Below are positions 48,600 to 58,308 of a stretch of 64,000 nucleotides of DNA, piece by piece. This DNA is from Ancalomicrobiaceae bacterium S20. Its GTDB lineage: Bacteria; Pseudomonadota; Alphaproteobacteria; Rhizobiales; Ancalomicrobiaceae. The DNA is taken from positions 2,016,716-2,080,715 of the forward strand of contig CP158568.1 in assembly GCA_040269895.1 (NCBI GenBank). Direction: 5' to 3'. How positions within the stretch are numbered: position 1 is the stretch's first letter; the number at the start of each line of letters is the position of its first letter. The notes below the pieces were generated by a model. It was not told the DNA's origin. It made no database searches and saw only the letters and a program-made list of their open reading frames with translations. The position numbers were made by a program, and so were the translations under genes.

Positions 48600-49082
48600 A
48601 TGAAGCTCGATCAGATCGACATCAAGATCCTCTACGAACTTCAGAAGAACGGCCGCATCACCAACGTCGAACTCGCCGAACTCGTGAACCTGTCGCCGAG
48701 CCCGTGCCTGATGCGGGTCAAGAAGCTGCAGCAGGAGGGCTACATCACCGGCTACTCGGCGCGGATCAACATCGCCAAGCTCGGCCAGGCGCTGACCGTC
48801 TTCACCGAGATCACGCTGAAGAACCACCGCCAGTCCGACTTCGCCCGCTTCCTCGCCGCGATCGACAAGCTCGACCAGGTGGTGGAATGCCACCTCGTTT
48901 CCGGCGGTTACGACTATCTGGTGAAGTTCGTGACCAGCGGCATCATCGAGTACCAGACGCTGATGGAACGCCTGATCGACCTCGATATCGGCATCGACAA
49001 GTACTTCAGCTTCGTCGTGCTGAAGTCGCCGATCGTGAAGCCGCACATGCCGCTGACGAGCCTGTTCCAGCCGCAGGGGTGA
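48600..49082 (+). CDS. Lrp/AsnC-family transcriptional regulator
   Basis: 160 residues. The N-terminal helix-turn-helix is LDQIDIKILYELQKNGRITNVELAELVNLSPSPCLMRVKKLQQEGYITGY; the C-terminal RAM effector domain includes VVECHLVSGGYDYLVKFV. Members bind amino acids and often control a divergent catabolic gene, here the FAD oxidoreductase at 47036-48361. The 48362-48599 gap is the shared control region and shows no further gene. Confidence 0.93.
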   Translation: MKLDQIDIKILYELQKNGRITNVELAELVNLSPSPCLMRVKKLQQEGYITGYSARINIAKLGQALTVFTEITLKNHRQSDFARFLAAIDKLDQVVECHLVSGGYDYLVKFVTSGIIEYQTLMERLIDLDIGIDKYFSFVVLKSPIVKPHMPLTSLFQPQG

Positions 49083-49134
49083 CGCGGCGGCCGGCGCGCG
49101 AAGCGCCGCGCCCGGTCGGCAAGATCGCCCTCAC

Positions 49135-49860
49135 TCAGCGAAACAGCCCCTTCAAGGTCGTCCAGATCGTTCGCGCCGGCGGTTTGAACGGCAGGATGCC
49201 GACGAGCTCTTCCGGGCAGGCGACATAGTCCCAAAACGTTTGCTTTGCACTGTTTTCGATCAGCTTGGTGCGGTTCATCGGAAGACCGGTGATCGAAAAC
49301 AGCCGATAGCGGCGCTGGGCAAAGAAATCGAAAAAATCGGCGGCGCCGTAGTCGAAATTGATCAGGGCATTGTCACCCATTTCGAAGGTGATGATCGGAC
49401 GGGCCTTGTCGATCAACCCCGTGGCTCCGCGGAGAATCTGGAGATCGCCGCCTTCGGCATCGATCTTGATGTATCGCAGATTCTTTGTCGTGACGACCTC
49501 ATCCAGACGCCGGACTTTGACCTCGATCACCTGTCTGGCGATGTTCTGATCGTGATAAATACGCTCCTTGAAGCCGCTATACTCCGGAAATTCGGGGACA
49601 TAGACAAAGGAAGCGACCGTCTCGGTCTCGCCGAGCGCGATATTCTCGGCCAGGACATTGGGATGGCCTTCCAGCGCCTGCTTGAGCTTCGAGAAGATCG
49701 GCCCGAGAGGTTCGAAGGCGAACACCTTTCCCTCTGAGCCGACCGCCCGTGCCATCGGCACCGTGTGGCGCCCCTGATGCGCCCCACAGTCGATAGCGAT
49801 ATCGCCGGGGCGAAGCACGGCAATGTATAGATCTTCCACCATTTTCTCGTAGTCTATCAT
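49135..49860 (-). CDS. FkbM-family methyltransferase
   Basis: 241-residue SAM-dependent methyltransferase. The SAM motif is GDIAIDCGAHQGRHTVPMARAVG near residue 22, with VFAFEPLGPIFSKLKQAL, the VRRLDEVV segment and YIKIDAEGGDLQILRGATGLI near 130, which together define the FkbM domain. Such enzymes often methylate surface sugars or secondary metabolites. GC content is visibly lower than in neighbouring genes, and an AT-rich patch lies upstream, suggesting acquisition by transfer. The ATG at 49860 is chosen over a TTG at 49872. Confidence 0.88.
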   Translation of the reverse strand: MIDYEKMVEDLYIAVLRPGDIAIDCGAHQGRHTVPMARAVGSEGKVFAFEPLGPIFSKLKQALEGHPNVLAENIALGETETVASFVYVPEFPEYSGFKERIYHDQNIARQVIEVKVRRLDEVVTTKNLRYIKIDAEGGDLQILRGATGLIDKARPIITFEMGDNALINFDYGAADFFDFFAQRRYRLFSITGLPMNRTKLIENSAKQTFWDYVACPEELVGILPFKPPARTIWTTLKGLFR

Positions 49861-49864
49861 AATA

Positions 49865-50206
49865 TTATCCAATATACACTTGCGCTTTCCAATGAAAACG
49901 ACGGGTTAATACCGCACTCGATCGCTCCCTCGGGGTCGCCAACCATTCACTCAGGAGCTGATTAGAAAAATTATAATATGATGGAATATCTGTCCATCGG
50001 CCTAGGGTTTGTACGAACCTGACAATTATGACAGGGATGCTTTTTGTAAATTCCGCAGCGGTTATTTCCCCATACCAAAGCAATCCGCTGGATAGCGAAA
50101 TCCAATTAAGATATTGATATAAAAGATTTCTCGAAAATAACGCCGACATAGTCAATGCACAGATTCTGATGCAAACGCGACTTTGCGGGCCCCATTTATA
50201 GCTCAA
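49865..50206 (-). CDS. Doubtful small ORF in AT-rich patch
   Basis: 113-codon frame directly upstream of the FkbM gene, 4 bp away. The product is not recognised; it has a hydrophobic stretch near residue 30 and a basic C-terminus. Codon use is unlike the rest of the window. It may be a remnant of a transferred gene or not coding at all. The surrounding 49861-50632 region is conspicuously AT-rich and shows no other supported gene. Confidence 0.25.
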   Translation of the reverse strand: MSYKWGPQSRVCIRICALTMSALFSRNLLYQYLNWISLSSGLLWYGEITAAEFTKSIPVIIVRFVQTLGRWTDIPSYYNFSNQLLSEWLATPRERSSAVLTRRFHWKAQVYIG

Positions 50207-50632
50207 TCGTCTGCCAATTTCGCAAAAAGTGTTTCATTCTAGTTTTCTAATTTAAGATGTAACTACAACTTTTAATGTTTAATCGGCCGCCATATCCCGA
50301 AATCCGGATCCATCGGCGAAAACTCGGACATTACTTTCTTATGATGCTCTTATAGATTCCTCACAAGGCAAAATCGCCAGACATTTCAAACCGGGCATTC
50401 CGCGTCTGTGGGCACTGGCGCGATCGAGCGGGCCGGACCGTTGGCGCGTCGACCATTCCAGTAAGGCTCATCGGCGAAAGCGCGAGTCCGTTACTTCGTG
50501 GGTGCGGAAAGGACGGCATGGAAACGCGAATACCCCGGGGCATACCGCCGCCGCATCCACGCTTCTGGAGGTCTGACGATGACACCTGGATCGGAAAGGA
50601 TGGCGCGGACGGCCCTACAGGAGCCCCGCCCC

Positions 50633-52297
50633 TCACCGCTTGGCGAAGGCCGCCACCAGTTCGGGGTCGCGTTCGAGCGTGTCGAGCCAGGTCGGGTCGA
50701 GCTTCGGCACCGACGACATGAGCAGGCGCGAATAGGGATGGCCGGCGGCGCTGCCGACGATCGAGGGTTCGAGCTGTTCGATCTTCTCGCCCGCATACAT
50801 GACCGCGACCTCGTCGCAGATCGCCTGCACGGTCGGCAGGTCGTGACTGATGAAGATGTAGGAGAGCCCGAGTTCGCGCTGCAGCTCCTTCAGGAGATCG
50901 ATGATCGCGGCGGCGACCACCGTGTCGAGCGCGGAAGTGATCTCGTCGCAGAGGATCAGCTTCGGGTCGGCGGCGAGCGCGCGGGCGAGGTTCACGCGCT
51001 GCTTCTGGCCGCCGGAGAGTTCGGGCGGTCGTCGGTGCTTCAGGGCGCGCGGCAGGTGCACCATGTCGAGCAGCCGGTCGACACGCGCCTCGCGCTCGGC
51101 GCCGCGGAGCCCGAAGTAGAACGCGAGCGGCCGGCCGAGGATATCGCCGATCGACTTCGCCGGATTGAGCGCGGTGTCGGCGGACTGGAACACGATTTGA
51201 AGCTTGCGCAGTTCGTCGCGCGAGCGGGCTCGCGCATCGGCCGGCAGTTCCTTGCCGTCGAACAGGATGTGGCCCGCCGCCGGCGGCAGGATGCCGGCAA
51301 TGGTGCGGGCGAGCGTCGACTTCCCGCAGCCGCTCTCGCCGATGATGCCGAGGTTCCGGCCCTGTTCGAGCGAGAAGCTCACCTGCTTGACCACCAGCAT
51401 CGCCGGCAGGCCGTTGTCGAGCGGCTTGCCGTAACCGGCGGTCACCGCATTGACCTCGAGCAGCGGATGATGATGCACCGCTTCGGCGACCGCGGCCGCC
51501 GGCACGTGCGCGGCGGGCGCGAAGGCGGCGAGCAGCTGCTTGGTATAGGGATGCGTCGGGGCGTCGAGGATTTGCCGGGTCGTGCCGACCTCCTGGATCT
51601 CGCCGCCCTTGAGCACGACGATGCGGTCGGCGATCTGCGCCACGACCGCGAGGTCGTGCGAGACATAGACGCCGGAGATGCGGCCGCGTTTCATCACCGC
51701 CTTGAAGGCGCGCAGCACCTCGATCTGGGTGGTGACGTCGAGCGCGGTCGTCGGCTCGTCGAAGATCACCAGCTTCGGATCGCCGATCAGCGCCATGGCC
51801 GCCGACAGGCGCTGCAACTGGCCGCCGGAGACCTGGTGCGGATAGCGCGCGCCGATCGTCTCGGGCGACGGTAGCGACAAGGCGCGGAAGAGTTCGACCG
51901 CTTTCTTCTCAGCCTCGGCGCGCGGCATCAGGTCGTGGATGCGGGTGATCTCGATCACCTGATCCATGATGCGCTGCGCCGGATTGAACGCCGCCGCCGC
52001 GCTCTGCGGCACATAGGCGACCGCCGTGCCGCGCACCGCCGCGCGCGCCCGTTCGGGCAGCGCCGCCATGTCGTGGCCGGCGACCGAAACGCTGCCGCCG
52101 GTGATGCGGCAGCCGGCGCGGGCGTGGCCGAGCAGGGTCAGCGCGATCGTGGTCTTGCCCGATCCGCTCTCACCGATCAGCGCGACGATCTCGCCTTCGG
52201 CGATGTCGAAGCCGACGCCTTTGATGATCTCGATGCGGCGACCGGAATCGGTGGTCGCTTCGACGTGCAGGTCCCGGATTTCGACGAGATTGGTCAT
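50633..52297 (-). CDS. Fused dipeptide/oligopeptide ABC ATPase (DppD-DppF type)
   Basis: 554 residues with two complete ATPase domains. First: GESGSGKTT near residue 42, VSGGQLQR, LVIFDEPTTALD, VSHDLAVVAQIAD and the oligopeptide-type tail APTHPYTKQLLAAFAP. Second, from about 280: [43 protein letters not shown] and a tail GHPYSRLLMSSVP. The start overlaps the permease stop; GTG 52300 is an equally placed alternative. Last gene of the importer operon. Confidence 0.93.
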   Translation of the reverse strand: MTNLVEIRDLHVEATTDSGRRIEIIKGVGFDIAEGEIVALIGESGSGKTTIALTLLGHARAGCRITGGSVSVAGHDMAALPERARAAVRGTAVAYVPQSAAAAFNPAQRIMDQVIEITRIHDLMPRAEAEKKAVELFRALSLPSPETIGARYPHQVSGGQLQRLSAAMALIGDPKLVIFDEPTTALDVTTQIEVLRAFKAVMKRGRISGVYVSHDLAVVAQIADRIVVLKGGEIQEVGTTRQILDAPTHPYTKQLLAAFAPAAHVPAAAVAEAVHHHPLLEVNAVTAGYGKPLDNGLPAMLVVKQVSFSLEQGRNLGIIGESGCGKSTLARTIAGILPPAAGHILFDGKELPADARARSRDELRKLQIVFQSADTALNPAKSIGDILGRPLAFYFGLRGAEREARVDRLLDMVHLPRALKHRRPPELSGGQKQRVNLARALAADPKLILCDEITSALDTVVAAAIIDLLKELQRELGLSYIFISHDLPTVQAICDEVAVMYAGEKIEQLEPSIVGSAAGHPYSRLLMSSVPKLDPTWLDTLERDPELVAAFAKR

Positions 52298-53139
52298 CAC
52301 GCGCTCCGGTCCCGGATTTTCTGCGGCAGGTTGTCGATCAGCATGTTGACCGCGATGGTCAGGCTGGCGATCGCGAAGGACGGCGCCATGACGGCGGGCG
52401 CGCCGAACGGCAGGCCGCCGATGTTCTCGCGCACGAGCGCGCCCCAGTCGGCGTTCGGCGGTTGAACGCCGAGGCCGAGGAACGACAGGCCGGAGAGCAG
52501 CAGCACGACGAAGACGAAGCGGATGCCGACATCGGCGAAGACCGGGCCGATGATGTTGGGCAGGATCTCCTGCCCGATCAGGTAGCCGAGCCCCTCGCCG
52601 CGGATGCGCGCGACGGTCACGAAGTCCATCGTGTTGACGTTGACGGCGAGCGCGCGGGCGAACCGGTAGGAGCCGGGCGTGTAGATCACGGCCAGCGTGA
52701 AGATCAGCACCGGGATCGACGACCCGACGCCGGCGACCACGACGAGGCCGAACAGTTTCGACGGGATCGAATTCAGCGCATCGAGGAACCGGCTCAGCGC
52801 CATGTCGAACCAGCCGCCGGTCACGGCGGCGGCCATGCCGAGCGTGACGCCGGTCGTGCAGGCGATCAGCACGGCGGCGAGCGAGATACCGACCGTGTAG
52901 CGCGCGCCGAGAATGATGCGCGAGAGCATGTCGCGGCCGAGATAGTCGGAGCCGAGCAGGAATTCGCGGCTCATCGGGCCGAAATAGTCCGTGTCGACGA
53001 TATCGCCGACGCCGTAGGGCGTGAGCAGCGGCGCGAAGATCGCGACCAGCGCCCAGGCGAGGATGATCGCGAAGCTGATCCGGCCGGTCCAGTTGAACCG
53101 GTAGGCCGGAAGCCGCGCCTTCAGAACGGACGTGGTCAT
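52297..53139 (-). CDS. Peptide-type ABC transporter permease (DppC-like)
   Basis: 280-residue inner-membrane protein with an N-terminal helix, the LGSDYLGRDMLSRIILGARYTVGI segment conserved in DppC/OppC, and the EAA loop RIRGEGLGYLIGQEILPNIIGPV near residue 180. It begins one base after the DppB-like stop and overlaps the ATPase gene. Six membrane segments are expected. Confidence 0.92.
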   Translation of the reverse strand: MTTSVLKARLPAYRFNWTGRISFAIILAWALVAIFAPLLTPYGVGDIVDTDYFGPMSREFLLGSDYLGRDMLSRIILGARYTVGISLAAVLIACTTGVTLGMAAAVTGGWFDMALSRFLDALNSIPSKLFGLVVVAGVGSSIPVLIFTLAVIYTPGSYRFARALAVNVNTMDFVTVARIRGEGLGYLIGQEILPNIIGPVFADVGIRFVFVVLLLSGLSFLGLGVQPPNADWGALVRENIGGLPFGAPAVMAPSFAIASLTIAVNMLIDNLPQKIRDRSA

Positions 53140-53140
53140 G

Positions 53141-54091
53141 TCAGCGCAGCCTCGGGTTGGACAGGATCGCGACGATGTCGGCGGTCGTGATCAGCATCAG
53201 GTAGACGAGACAGAACAGCATCGCGCAGGTCTGGATCAGCGGCAGGTCGCGGGTCGCGACCGCATCGACCATCAGCTTGGCGACGCCGGGATAGTTGAAG
53301 ATGGTCTCGACGATGATCACGCCGCCGAGCAGGTAGGAGAGCGACAGCGCCACCGCGTTGACGATCGGGCCGAGCGCGTTCGGCAGCGCGTGCTTCAGCA
53401 CGATGCGCGTGCGCGAGGCGCCCTTCAGCAGCGCCATCTCGACATAGGGCGTGTTCAGCGCCTCCACGACGGCGGCCCGCGTCATGCGGATCATCTGCGC
53501 CGAGATCACGAAGCTCAGCGTGAACACCGGCATGGCATAGATGCGGATCAGCTCGCCGAAGGAATGGACGTCGCGAGCGATCGACAGCGACGGCAGCCAC
53601 TTCAGCCAGACCGCGAAGACGAGCACGCCGGCGGTCGCGACCATGAATTCCGGCACCGAGATCACCATGATCGTGGCGATCGTGACCGTGCGGTCGTAGA
53701 CCGAGCCGCGCAGCATCGCAGAGGTGATGCCGAGCATCAGCGCGATCGGCACCGCGAAGACGGCCGTCGCGGCGGCGAGCTGCAGCGAGCTTGCCAGACG
53801 GCCGCCGATCAGCTTCGCGATCGGCATGTTGTTGGCGTAGGAGATGCCGAGATCGCCGGTCGCAAGTCCCCCGAGCCAGCGGAAGAAACGCAGGATCGCC
53901 GGATCGTTCAGATGCATCGCCGCGCGCAGGCCCGCGACCGCCTCCGGCGTCGCGGACTGGCCGAGCAGCACCTCGGCGACGTCGCCGGGCAGGATCTCGG
54001 TCGCGCAGAACACCGTGAACGACACGATCAGCAACGTGATCAGCGCGATCACCAGACGGGCACCCAGGAGGGAAAGCAGTGAAGTGTTCAT
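53141..54091 (-). CDS. Peptide-type ABC transporter permease (DppB-like)
   Basis: 316-residue permease. LVIALITLLIVSFTVFCATEILPGDVAEVLLG at the start and the EAA loop ALNTPYVEMALLKGASRTRIVLKHALPNALGPIV near residue 215 identify DppB/OppB. The gene lies 119 bp after the binding-protein stop, with a GAGGGAAAG-type ribosome site. It pairs with the DppC-like permease to form the channel. Confidence 0.92.
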   Translation of the reverse strand: MNTSLLSLLGARLVIALITLLIVSFTVFCATEILPGDVAEVLLGQSATPEAVAGLRAAMHLNDPAILRFFRWLGGLATGDLGISYANNMPIAKLIGGRLASSLQLAAATAVFAVPIALMLGITSAMLRGSVYDRTVTIATIMVISVPEFMVATAGVLVFAVWLKWLPSLSIARDVHSFGELIRIYAMPVFTLSFVISAQMIRMTRAAVVEALNTPYVEMALLKGASRTRIVLKHALPNALGPIVNAVALSLSYLLGGVIIVETIFNYPGVAKLMVDAVATRDLPLIQTCAMLFCLVYLMLITTADIVAILSNPRLR

Positions 54092-54210
54092 GGGTGTTCC
54101 CGCGACGCTCCCGTCGGGGTGATCGGCCCCGCTTTGGATGATCGATGTCCGAGTTTGGCATGGAAGCGGGCCGGGAGCGAACGCCCCCGGCCCGGTGGGG
54201 AAGACGAGGA

Positions 54211-55824
54211 TCAGGCCTCGAGCCAGACGTATTCGGCGAAGGTGTAGCCCATCATGCCGCCGAGCGGGTTCGGCAGCAGGCCCTTGAGCTTCTGCGAGAT
54301 CGCATCGACGTTGGAGATGTAGACCGGGATCGCGGTGCCGGCCTCCTCGGCGACCATGACCTGCATGGCGCCGTAGATCTCCTTGCGCTTGGCGGTATCG
54401 AGCGAGCCGCGCGCCTCGAGCAGCATGCGGTCGAACTTCTCGGACTTGTACTGGCTTTCGTTCCACGGCGCGGTCGAGGCGTAGAGCAGCGAGAACAGGA
54501 TGTCCGGAGTCGGGCGCGGGTTGATGTTGCCGAAGTGGACCGGCGCCTTCAGCCAGTAGTTCGACCAGTAGCCGTCGGACGGGACGCGCTGGACGTCGAA
54601 CTTCATGCCGATCGCGCTGCCGGCCTGCTGGAGCAGCACCGCCATGTCGATCGACGAGCCGGCGGCGTCCGAGGCGATGATCGGGATCGTCTGCCCGACG
54701 AGACCGGCCTTCTGGAAGTGGAACTTCGCCTTCTCGGGATCGAACGCCTTCGGCTTCAGATCCTTGTTGTGGTAGAAATTCGCCGGTGAGATCGGCTGGT
54801 CGTTGGCGATCTCGGCGAGACCGCGCAGCGCCGACTTCTGGATCTGCTCACGGTTGAGCAGATACTTCATGCCGGTCACGAAATCCATCTTGTCGCCCGG
54901 CGTCATGTCGAGGCGCATGTTGAGGTTCGTGTAGTTGCCCGAGGTCGACTTCGACAGGACGACGCCGGGCTGGCTCTCGACCAGGCGCATCGAGCGCGGG
55001 TTGATCGCGGCGGCGAGATGGATGTCGCCGGAAAGTAGCGCGTTGACGCGCGCGGTGTCGTCGGAGATCGCGAAGAACTCGAAGCTGTCGACGTTCGGAC
55101 CGCCGGACTTGAAGTAGTTCTTGTTCTTCAGGCCGATCGAGCGCACGCCGGGCTCGAAGTTCTCGCAGACGAAGGCGCCGGTGCCGTTGGCCTTGGCGAA
55201 GTTGGTGGTGCCGTCGGCAATGATCATGAAGTGATGCATCGCCAGGATCGTCGGCAGGTCGCCGTTCGGGGCGGCGAGCGTGATCTCGACGGTCAGCGGA
55301 TCGACGGCCTTGAACTCGGTCATCTGCTTGGCGAGCGCGTTGACCTTCGAGCCGGTCGCCGGATCGAGGTGGCGCTTCAACGAATAGATCACGTCGGCCG
55401 AGGTCAGCGCCTTGCCGTCATGGAAGGTCACGCCCTTCTTCAGTGTGATGGTCCAGACCTTGGCGTCCTTGGTCTCGATCTTGTCGGCGAGCTCCATCTG
55501 GGGCTGGCCGGACTGATCGAGGAAGGTCAGGCGGTTATAGAAGGCGCAGCAGCGCACGTAGTCGGTCGACAGCGAGGCCTTGGCCGGGTCGAGCGTGTCG
55601 GCGGTCGAGGACGACCAGCCGGCAGCCTTGAGGTTGCCGCCCTTGACCGGCGTCGCGGCCAGCGCCGCGGTGGCGCGGCCGAGGACGAGGCTGCTCGCGG
55701 AAGCGGCGAGACCGCCGGCCAGCAGCATCTGCATCAGATCGCGCCGGGTCGCTCCGCGGCGGATCGCGTTCTCGACCATGGCGTCGTCGGCCCTGGTCCA
55801 ATCGTGAGGCGTCTTGTCGGTCAC
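54211..55824 (-). CDS. Family 5 extracellular solute-binding protein (peptide/amine type)
   Basis: 537 residues. The N-terminal 45 are unusually long, with a twin-arginine motif TRRDLMQMLLAGGLAASASSL. The mature part has WTITLKKGVTFHDGKALTSADVIYSLKRH, the family 5 signature, near residue 120. The GTG start at 55824 has an AAGGGGAAA ribosome site; an upstream frame opening lacks support. It begins 66 bp after the HAD gene, so HAD, binding protein, two permeases and ATPase form one operon. The ligand is unknown. Confidence 0.9.
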   Translation of the reverse strand: MTDKTPHDWTRADDAMVENAIRRGATRRDLMQMLLAGGLAASASSLVLGRATAALAATPVKGGNLKAAGWSSSTADTLDPAKASLSTDYVRCCAFYNRLTFLDQSGQPQMELADKIETKDAKVWTITLKKGVTFHDGKALTSADVIYSLKRHLDPATGSKVNALAKQMTEFKAVDPLTVEITLAAPNGDLPTILAMHHFMIIADGTTNFAKANGTGAFVCENFEPGVRSIGLKNKNYFKSGGPNVDSFEFFAISDDTARVNALLSGDIHLAAAINPRSMRLVESQPGVVLSKSTSGNYTNLNMRLDMTPGDKMDFVTGMKYLLNREQIQKSALRGLAEIANDQPISPANFYHNKDLKPKAFDPEKAKFHFQKAGLVGQTIPIIASDAAGSSIDMAVLLQQAGSAIGMKFDVQRVPSDGYWSNYWLKAPVHFGNINPRPTPDILFSLLYASTAPWNESQYKSEKFDRMLLEARGSLDTAKRKEIYGAMQVMVAEEAGTAIPVYISNVDAISQKLKGLLPNPLGGMMGYTFAEYVWLEA

Positions 55825-55889
55825 GTCTTTCCCCTTCCGTGGCTCGCTGCTGTCTGGATTGGATCGGCCTGCTGTCGTGTCCGGGGGGC

Positions 55890-56606
55890 TCACGCCGCCC
55901 GGTTGCTCTCCACCGCGTCGGCGAGGCCGGCCATCGAGGTGAAGTGGAAATCCGGCACCGTGAAGCTCTCCGGCTCGATCGTGCCGCCGTAGCCGGGCTG
56001 GGCATGACGCCGCTGGATCCAGCAGTTGGTCAGCCCGAGTTTTCGAGAGATGCCGATGTCGTGGTACTGGCTCTGCGCGACGTGCAGGATCTGGCCGCGC
56101 GTGCCGCCATCCTTCTCGACGAAGGCGAAGACCTGCTCGAAGAAGGCCGGGTCCGGCTTCTCGGTGCCGGTGTCGTCGGCCGTGAAGGCGGCATAGAACG
56201 GATTGCCGAGCGCGCGGTTGAAGTGCTCGAACGCCCAGCGCCGGGCATTGGTCATCGCGATCAGCCGGTAGCGCGTCGCGAGCCGCGCCAGCGCGTCGGG
56301 CGCATCGGGGAAGGCCTTCCAGCCGGGCACGGAGGCGAGCAGCTGCTCGCCATAGCGCGCGTCCGTCGGCAGGCCGAGCTTCGGCGCGATCACGCCATAG
56401 ACGCGGGAGAGATCGTCCGGAAACCTGAGCGCCTCGGGCATGTAGCGCGCGGCGCGATAATGGGCGAGCGCCGCTTCGGCATCGACCGCGACGCCGGCCT
56501 CGCGCCCGATCGCGGCGAGCGCGCCGGTGATGCCGCCCTCGAAGTCGATCAGTGTGCCGACCACATCGAAGGTCATGTACTGGAACGCGTCGAACGATGT
56601 GGCCAC
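55890..56606 (-). CDS. HAD-superfamily haloacid-dehalogenase type II-like protein
   Basis: 238 residues from a GTG start. Motif I is FDVVGTLIDFEGG with the nucleophile Asp; the second Asp of phosphatases is missing, as in 2-haloacid dehalogenases. Motif II is AMTNARRWAF, motif III the Lys in DTGTEKPDPAFFEQ and motif IV HVAQSQYHDIGISRKLG. A second protein of this class is at 59537. Real dehalogenase activity is not certain; many such proteins act on other small substrates. The 312-bp gap upstream (56607-56918) shows no gene. Confidence 0.82.
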   Translation of the reverse strand: MATSFDAFQYMTFDVVGTLIDFEGGITGALAAIGREAGVAVDAEAALAHYRAARYMPEALRFPDDLSRVYGVIAPKLGLPTDARYGEQLLASVPGWKAFPDAPDALARLATRYRLIAMTNARRWAFEHFNRALGNPFYAAFTADDTGTEKPDPAFFEQVFAFVEKDGGTRGQILHVAQSQYHDIGISRKLGLTNCWIQRRHAQPGYGGTIEPESFTVPDFHFTSMAGLADAVESNRAA

Positions 56607-56918
56607 GATCCCGACCCTTTGGCGAGGCGCAACCCGCGGCACGGCGGGAGCGCGTTAAAATCCAATGCAGAAGAATGTGCTGCGCGAGCGCCGTCGCCGA
56701 CGGCCATCACGGACGGCATGCTTCCGCGTCCGGCCGACCGTTTTCTGCGTTTTTCTTCGTCGGCTACACGATCAGTGTCGCAACTCGGCGTCGCCGGATC
56801 ATCTGAAAGTATGAAATTCCGCGGCACAAAATTGCGATTTCGGCGACTTACCGGAATTTCCCGTACTGCGCCGGCGATCCCGCGGGGGAACCGGTTCCCC
56901 CCGCGGGATCCTGTCGGA

Positions 56919-58295
56919 TCACGCCATCGCGGCGCGGACGGCCGGATCGGCCAGCGTCTGGTCGAGCGTCAGCTTGGTGCGCTCGACGATCGCGTCGATC
57001 TCGGCCTCGGTGCAGCAGAGCGGCGGGGCGTAGCCGAGCACGCCATTGGCGAAGGCGCGGATGACGAGGCCGTTGTCCCAGGCGCGATCGAAGACGCGGC
57101 GCGCCGGCTCGGCGGCGGCCGGCAGCGGCGTCTTCTTCTCCTTGTCGGTGACCATCTCGATCGCGGCCAGCATGCCGCGGCCGCGCACGTCGCCGACGAG
57201 CGGATGATCGCGCAGGCTCTCGAGCCCCGCCATCAGGCGGGCGCCCATCTTACGGCCGTTGTCGAGCAGGCCGCCCTCGTAGAGCTTCAGCACGGCAAGG
57301 CCGACCGCGGCGCTGACCGGGTGGGCCGAATAGGTGTAGCCGTGGCCGACCGCGGCCGCGCCCGCCCCGTCCGCGATCGTCTGATAGACGTGATCGGACA
57401 GGAACACCGCACCCATCGGCACATAGCCGGAGGTCAGGCCCTTGGCGGTCGTCATCAGATCCGGAACGATGCCCTCGTCCTCCGAGGCGAACAGCGGGCC
57501 GGTGCGGCCGAAGCCGGTGATGACCTCGTCGGCGACGAACAGGATGTCGAGCTCGCGGCAGACCTCGCGCATCGCCTTGACCCAGCCGGGCGGCGGCACC
57601 AGCACGCCGCCGGAGCCCTGGATCGGCTCGCAATAGAAGGCCGCGACGCGCTCGGCGCCGCCGACCGCCTCGACCTTGGCCTTCAGGGCCGCGACCGAGG
57701 CAGCGATGATCGCCGCCGTGTCGGAGCCGACCGGGTTGCGGTAGGCGTAGTGCGACGGAATCTTGTGCTGCCAGTCATAGGGCACGCCGAAGCCGGCATG
57801 GAAGGCCGGCAAGGCGGTCAGGCCGGCACCGACGGTCGAGGAGCCGTGATAGCCGCTCTCGATCGAGATGAACTGGTCCTTCTGCGGCTTGCCGCGTGCC
57901 TGCTGGTAATAGCGGATGAAGCGCACGGTGCTGTCGACCGCGTCGGAGCCGCCGAGGGTGAAATAGACGTGGTCGAGATCGCCCGGCGCGCGCTCGGCCA
58001 GTTCCGCGGCAAGGCGGATCGCCGGCTCGGAGCCGAGGCCGAAGTAGCCGGTCGCGTAGGCGAGTTCGCGCATCTGGTTGGTGGCCGCCTCGATGATGCT
58101 CTCCTGGCCGTAGCCGACGTTGACGCACCAGAGGCCCGCGAAGCCGTCGATCATCTGATGGCCGGTCGCGTCGGTGACCGTCGCGCCCTTGGCGGAGCGC
58201 AGCACACGCACGCCGGCCTTCTCGTGACCTCGGTAGGAGGCGACCGGATGGACGAGGTGGGCGCGGTCGAGTTCGATCAGCGAATTGCTCAGCAT
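56919..58295 (-). CDS. Class III pyridoxal-phosphate aminotransferase
   Basis: 458-residue omega-aminotransferase of the putrescine/beta-alanine:pyruvate type. Residues GFAGLWCVNVGYG near 51, ESGYHGSSTVGAGLT near 150, the PLP-phosphate and Asp site in LDILFVADEVITGFGRTG near 255, and the PLP lysine in LMTTAKGLTSGYVPMGAVF near 287 are all present. Next to an amine oxidoreductase and a semialdehyde dehydrogenase it fits diamine or omega-amino-acid breakdown. It lies 13 bp downstream of the GNAT gene. Confidence 0.9.
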   Translation of the reverse strand: MLSNSLIELDRAHLVHPVASYRGHEKAGVRVLRSAKGATVTDATGHQMIDGFAGLWCVNVGYGQESIIEAATNQMRELAYATGYFGLGSEPAIRLAAELAERAPGDLDHVYFTLGGSDAVDSTVRFIRYYQQARGKPQKDQFISIESGYHGSSTVGAGLTALPAFHAGFGVPYDWQHKIPSHYAYRNPVGSDTAAIIAASVAALKAKVEAVGGAERVAAFYCEPIQGSGGVLVPPPGWVKAMREVCRELDILFVADEVITGFGRTGPLFASEDEGIVPDLMTTAKGLTSGYVPMGAVFLSDHVYQTIADGAGAAAVGHGYTYSAHPVSAAVGLAVLKLYEGGLLDNGRKMGARLMAGLESLRDHPLVGDVRGRGMLAAIEMVTDKEKKTPLPAAAEPARRVFDRAWDNGLVIRAFANGVLGYAPPLCCTEAEIDAIVERTKLTLDQTLADPAVRAAMA

Positions 58296-58308
58296 GGGGT
58301 TCTCCGGT

